A DNA stretch of 64,000 nt from NCBI RefSeq assembly GCF_000512205.2, contig NZ_CP006644.1, positions 2,660,520-2,724,519 of the forward strand, given 5' to 3'. Shown here one piece after another: positions 61,128 to 64,000 of this stretch (positions are counted from its first letter, which is position 1; every line of letters starts with the position of its first letter). Made by a program: the position numbers and the translations under genes. The notes under the pieces are model-generated. The model was not told the origin of the DNA. It searched no databases and saw only the letters and a list, made by a program, of their open reading frames with translations. Source of the DNA: Sphingomonas sanxanigenens DSM 19645 = NX02 (GTDB taxonomy: Bacteria; Pseudomonadota; Alphaproteobacteria; Sphingomonadales; Sphingomonadaceae).

Positions 61128-61352
61128 ATGGAAGACCTCGTTCCCCTGTTCGCGGTCGGCATTCTGTTCCTCGGCCTGCCGTGGGTCATCCTCCACTACA
61201 TCACCAAGTGGAAGCAGGCCGCGACACTCACGCGCGAGGACGAGAACCTTCTCGACGAACTTCACGACATGGCGCGGCGGCTCGAGGATCGCATGCAGAC
61301 GATCGAGCGCATCATCGCCGCCGACCACCCCGACTCGAAACCCGGCGCCTGA
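61128..61352 (+). CDS. pspB: Phage shock protein B
   Basis: A 74-aa membrane protein with one N-terminal helix (about 5-25) and a cytoplasmic coiled coil (LLDELHDMARRLEDRMQTIERIIAADH). It signals envelope stress to PspA with PspC. It starts 3 bp after pspA. Confidence 0.93.
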   Translation: MEDLVPLFAVGILFLGLPWVILHYITKWKQAATLTREDENLLDELHDMARRLEDRMQTIERIIAADHPDSKPGA

Positions 61353-61403
61353 CGGCGCCGGTCATCGCCCGACAGACAGCTTCAGACTCACAGGGAGACT
61401 GAC

Positions 61404-61781
61404 ATGAGTGCCCGCCGCACCAAATTCTACCTCGACAAGAAGAACGGCAAGTTCATGGGCGTCTGCGCCGGTATCTCGGAATATACCGGCATCGACGTCA
61501 CCTGGGTCCGCGTCAGCGCGGTGCTCATCACGATCTTCGCCTTTCAGCCGCTGATCATCGTCTATCTCGTGGTGGGCATGGTCGCGAAGCCGGAGCCGCG
61601 CGATCTGTATGAAGACGCCGAGGATGCCAAGTTCTGGCAGGGCGTCCGCCAGTCGCCGACACGGTCGACCCGCGATGTCCGTTCGAAGTTCCGCGATATC
61701 GATCGCCGCCTTGCCGAAGTCGAACTCTACTATACAAGCCGTAACCGCCGCCTCGCCGACGAAATCGACGCGCTGCGCTGA
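61404..61781 (+). CDS. pspC: Phage shock protein C
   Basis: A 125-aa protein with the PspC domain (FYLDKKNGKFMGVCAGISEYTGID), one transmembrane helix (about 35-60), and a coiled-coil tail ending LADEIDALR. That tail resembles those of PspB and the next small proteins. Confidence 0.93.
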   Translation: MSARRTKFYLDKKNGKFMGVCAGISEYTGIDVTWVRVSAVLITIFAFQPLIIVYLVVGMVAKPEPRDLYEDAEDAKFWQGVRQSPTRSTRDVRSKFRDIDRRLAEVELYYTSRNRRLADEIDALR

Positions 61782-61813
61782 GCGACCGGCAGTTTTGCGA
61801 GAGGAGCCGAACC

Positions 61814-62101
61814 ATGGATAGCACGATGCTCTATGTCGTTCTGATCGTCCTGGTCTCGACCGGAGGCTGGCTGATCAACAACTGGATCCGCGCCAGGCAT
61901 GGCTACCCGATCGAGAACGAATGGTCGGGAACCACGACGCGCGAGGATCCGGAAGCCGGCCGCAAGCTCGACTTTCTCGCCGCCGACAACGCCCGTCTCC
62001 TCGCCAAGGTCAGCCGGCTGGAAGAGCGGATCGCGGTGCTGGAACGCATCGTGACCGATCCGGCCAACCGCACCGCCCAGGAAATCGACGCGCTGCGCTG
62101 A
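61814..62101 (+). CDS. Small membrane protein with PspB-like coiled coil (psp-linked 1)
   Basis: A 95-aa protein with one N-terminal helix (about 4-22), then IRARHGYPIENEW, and a coiled coil ending RLEERIAVLERIVTDPANR then EIDALR, closely like PspB and the PspC tail. It follows pspC by 32 bp with a GAGGAG site. Confidence 0.8.
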   Translation: MDSTMLYVVLIVLVSTGGWLINNWIRARHGYPIENEWSGTTTREDPEAGRKLDFLAADNARLLAKVSRLEERIAVLERIVTDPANRTAQEIDALR

Positions 62102-62133
62102 AGCGCGCGGCACCCTCTCACGGAGGATTACCG

Positions 62134-62442
62134 ATGTTTCCGTTCGAAGCCTTCATCCCCGTCGCCATCGTCGTCGGCCTTGCCGCGATCTGCGGCTGGG
62201 TGCTGGTCACCTGGCTGCGCATCCGCCACGGCTATCCGCTGGACGGCGCCTGGGGACAGGCCGTGTATCCCAGGACGAGTGACGAGGCGATGGAGCGCAT
62301 CAAGCTGCTCAGCCAGGAAAATGCGCAGCTTCGCGCCGAGCTGGGCTCCATCAAGGACCGCCTCGCCAATGTCGAGCGGATCGTCACCGACGGCGCGCAC
62401 AGCCTCGACCGCGAGATCGAGATGCTGCGCAAGGCGAACTGA
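62134..62442 (+). CDS. Small membrane protein with PspB-like coiled coil (psp-linked 2)
   Basis: A 102-aa protein with an N-terminal helix (about 7-28), the segment LRIRHGYPLDGAW shared with its neighbour (IRARHGYPIENEW), and a coiled coil ending IKDRLANVERIVTDG then DREIEMLRKAN. AGGAGGATT-type ribosome site. Clearly a paralogue of the preceding gene. Confidence 0.8.
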   Translation: MFPFEAFIPVAIVVGLAAICGWVLVTWLRIRHGYPLDGAWGQAVYPRTSDEAMERIKLLSQENAQLRAELGSIKDRLANVERIVTDGAHSLDREIEMLRKAN

Positions 62443-62473
62443 GCCGAGCGCCACATACAGGGAGGAATAACAT

Positions 62474-62719
62474 ATGTTCGACAACCCCTTCTCGATGGTC
62501 GTCGCGATCGTGCTGATCGTATCCATCGCCGGCGTGATGCGCGCCAGATACAAGGCCGAACGGCAGGAAGCCGAACGCACGCCCGATCCGGAAGCCGGCC
62601 GGCTGCGCGACGAGATCAAGGCGCTGAAGGACCGCGTCGCGGTGCTCGAACGCCTCGCCACCGACAGCACAAGCGCACTCGACCGCGAGTTCGAGATGCT
62701 GCGCAAGCGCGACAGCTGA
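62474..62719 (+). CDS. Small membrane protein with PspB-like coiled coil (psp-linked 3)
   Basis: An 81-aa protein with one N-terminal helix (about 6-22) and a coiled coil ending LKDRVAVLERLATDS then DREFEMLRKRDS. The tail matches its two upstream neighbours. GGAGGAA precedes the ATG. Confidence 0.8.
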   Translation: MFDNPFSMVVAIVLIVSIAGVMRARYKAERQEAERTPDPEAGRLRDEIKALKDRVAVLERLATDSTSALDREFEMLRKRDS

Positions 62720-62747
62720 TCGTCCACCCCAGACCCGGAGCATCGCC

Positions 62748-62996
62748 ATGTACGGCGCCGATCCCACCATCATCTACACGATCGAGATCGCGAGCCTCGC
62801 CGCCATCACGATCCTCGCGTTGACCGCGCTCAAGGCGTGGCACGGCTGGCTCGACCTGCGCCGGACGGAACTGGCGCGCGGTCTCGTTGGCCAGCACGAT
62901 GACGGCGTGCCCGCGATCGGCGCACGGATCGAACTCGCAGACCTCAGGGAACGCATCCGCCGCCTCGAAGCGATCGCCGCCGGCGTCGATCTTTGA
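62748..62996 (+). CDS. Small membrane protein with short coiled coil (psp-linked 4)
   Basis: An 82-aa protein with an N-terminal helix (about 8-28) and a coiled-coil end (LADLRERIRRLEAIAAG). It lacks the EIDALR tail, so it is a more distant member if related. It starts 28 bp after the previous gene. Confidence 0.7.
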   Translation: MYGADPTIIYTIEIASLAAITILALTALKAWHGWLDLRRTELARGLVGQHDDGVPAIGARIELADLRERIRRLEAIAAGVDL

Positions 62997-63045
62997 CCGA
63001 CGCCGGGGGATGACGGCGGCCACCGCCGCCGCTAAGCCCCGCGGC

Positions 63046-63459
63046 ATGAGCGCCGCCCCCACCCTCTCCGCCATTCTCGACGATTACGACCTGCTCGATG
63101 CCGACGATCGCTATCGGCTGCTGATCGATCTTGGTCGCGCACTGGAACCGATGCCCGATCCGCTCAAGACGGACGCGACGCTGGTCAGGGGCTGTTCGGC
63201 GGCGGTGTGGGTCTACCCCACCCGCCTGGAGGATGGCCGGCTCCACTTCCTGGCGGACAGCAACGCCGCGATCACCAAGGGCATCATCGCGCTGGTGCTG
63301 CTGACCGTGCAGGATCGCAGCCCCGCGGAGATCAGCGCCACCGACATCGAAGGCGCGCTCGCCCCGTTCGACCTGCGCAACCAGCTCAGCTCGAACCGGA
63401 CGCAGGGCATTCCCAACATGATCGCGCTGATCCGCGCGACCGCGGAACGCTACGCGTGA
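63046..63459 (+). CDS. sufE: SufE-family cysteine desulfurase partner
   Basis: A 137-aa protein accepting sulfur from SufS for iron-sulfur cluster assembly. The reactive Cys is in VRGCSAAVWV, and DRYRLLIDLGRALEPMP and LSSNRTQGIPNMIALIR are typical. An alternative ATG at 63010 would add 12 residues. Its stop overlaps the next gene as GTGA. Confidence 0.92.
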   Translation: MSAAPTLSAILDDYDLLDADDRYRLLIDLGRALEPMPDPLKTDATLVRGCSAAVWVYPTRLEDGRLHFLADSNAAITKGIIALVLLTVQDRSPAEISATDIEGALAPFDLRNQLSSNRTQGIPNMIALIRATAERYA

Positions 63460-63911
63460 CGGGTGCGGGTATCCGCGCAACGACCATCGCCGTCCTGATG
63501 CTGCTGGGCGGATGCGGCGACTCCGGCGCTGGACCGACCGCCACCGCCGACGGTGCATCGCCGACCGGGACCGACCCGGAGCCGGTCCGCTATGCCAGCG
63601 TCACCGGCGATGCCGAGGCGGGCGAGCGCAGCTTCCTCCAGTGCAAGATCTGCCACACGATCGAACCGGACCAGAACCGCATCGGCCCCTCGCTGCACGC
63701 GATCATCGGCCGCAAGGCGGCAACCGTGCCGGGATTCGCCTATTCGCCGGCGATGAAGAACAGCGGCATCACCTGGAGCGAAGAGGAATTGTTCCGCTTC
63801 ATCGGCGACACGCGCGGCACCGTGCCGGGCACCAAGATGGCGTTCGCGGGCATGCGCAACGCGCAGACACGCGCGGACGTAATCGCCTATCTGACGGCCG
63901 CGCCGCAGTAG
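63456..63911 (+). CDS. Class I c-type cytochrome, predicted lipoprotein
   Basis: A 151-aa protein. The GTG start overlaps the sufE stop (GTGA). The hydrophobic N-terminus ends in a lipobox-like LLGGC, the haem site is CKICH, and the distal Met is in GTKMAF. It resembles the membrane-bound cytochrome c552/cycM type and would carry electrons in the periplasm. Confidence 0.88.
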   Translation: MTGAGIRATTIAVLMLLGGCGDSGAGPTATADGASPTGTDPEPVRYASVTGDAEAGERSFLQCKICHTIEPDQNRIGPSLHAIIGRKAATVPGFAYSPAMKNSGITWSEEELFRFIGDTRGTVPGTKMAFAGMRNAQTRADVIAYLTAAPQ

Positions 63912-63979
63912 TAGGCCCGATCGTCGCGGAACCGGGGATGTCTTCCCGGTCGCCGCCCGCCGGCGGCGCGTTCGATTTC

Positions 63980-64000
63980 TCAGATCTCGACCTGGCTGCC
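63980..64000 (-). CDS. Possible C-terminal end of a gene entering from the right edge
   Basis: Reading inward on the minus strand gives six codons (GSQVEI) then TGA at 63980. This is far too short to identify and the frame is uncertain. It is listed only because the last 20 bases could be coding. Confidence 0.2.
   Translation of the reverse strand, partial: GSQVEI

Overview
The window comes from a GC-rich alphaproteobacterial chromosome, most likely a sphingomonad (Sphingomonas or a close relative). Three things point there: the codon usage, an ordinary housekeeping backbone (ffh-rpsP-rimM-trmD-rplS; dapF-mtaB-ftsY-yciB; asd; sodB), and features familiar in that group (a T2SS next to a TonB-dependent receptor, DUF2189, StiP/TRSP Ter genes, short GC-rich palindromes between and inside genes). 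No tRNA, rRNA, insertion sequence, prophage or CRISPR array was seen.

Layout. 1-7.4 kb (minus): type II secretion operon gspC-D-E-F-G-H-I-(J), with 33-bp tandem repeats expanding the prepilin leaders of GspH and GspG. 7.6-12.9 kb (plus): a 2OG-Fe(II) dioxygenase, a large surface lipoprotein with a Pro-Thr linker and a TonB-dependent receptor; the lipoprotein is a candidate T2SS cargo. 13.4-18 kb: a small orphan gene, a two-domain GNAT protein divergent from a LysR regulator, a small membrane protein and AMP nucleosidase. 18.1-20.4 kb: two tandem membrane GGDEF paralogues that lost the GGDEF motif but kept the RxxD c-di-GMP-binding site. 20.6-28.4 kb: an M2 dipeptidase, an alpha/beta hydrolase, DUF2238, asd, DUF2189 and an S9 dipeptidyl peptidase. 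28.5-36.6 kb: translation and SRP operons.

The most distinctive region is 36.6-48.5 kb: 13 minus-strand genes with short gaps or overlaps forming one Ter-type stress operon. It has TerZ/TerD/TerA-like calcium-binding proteins, a TerC-like (DUF475) membrane protein, and the predicted metabolite-synthesis block (ATP-grasp, PRTase/TRSP, HAD, StiP, citrate-lyase-like enzyme). It also has an AIM24 protein, endonuclease V and an unusual TerD-like/trypsin-like protease fusion embedded in the biosynthetic block. The Ter families are known from comparative genomics, but their chemistry is unresolved; the protease fusion and the endonuclease V linkage deserve attention.

48.7-54 kb: arginine succinyltransferase pathway genes astA-astD-astB followed by a dienelactone hydrolase and a glutathione transferase. 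54-58.9 kb: BI-1 family protein, thpR, a tyrosine phosphatase, an MFS carrier, DUF2061 and sodB. 59-63 kb: a phage-shock locus with divergent pspF, a near-consensus sigma-54 promoter, a 57-aa exported peptide gene, pspA-pspB-pspC and four further small membrane/coiled-coil proteins, most sharing a PspB/PspC-like tail. 63-63.9 kb: sufE and a cytochrome c lipoprotein.

All calls rest on reading the sequence and translations by eye; no database search was run, and GC statements are impressions rather than measurements.
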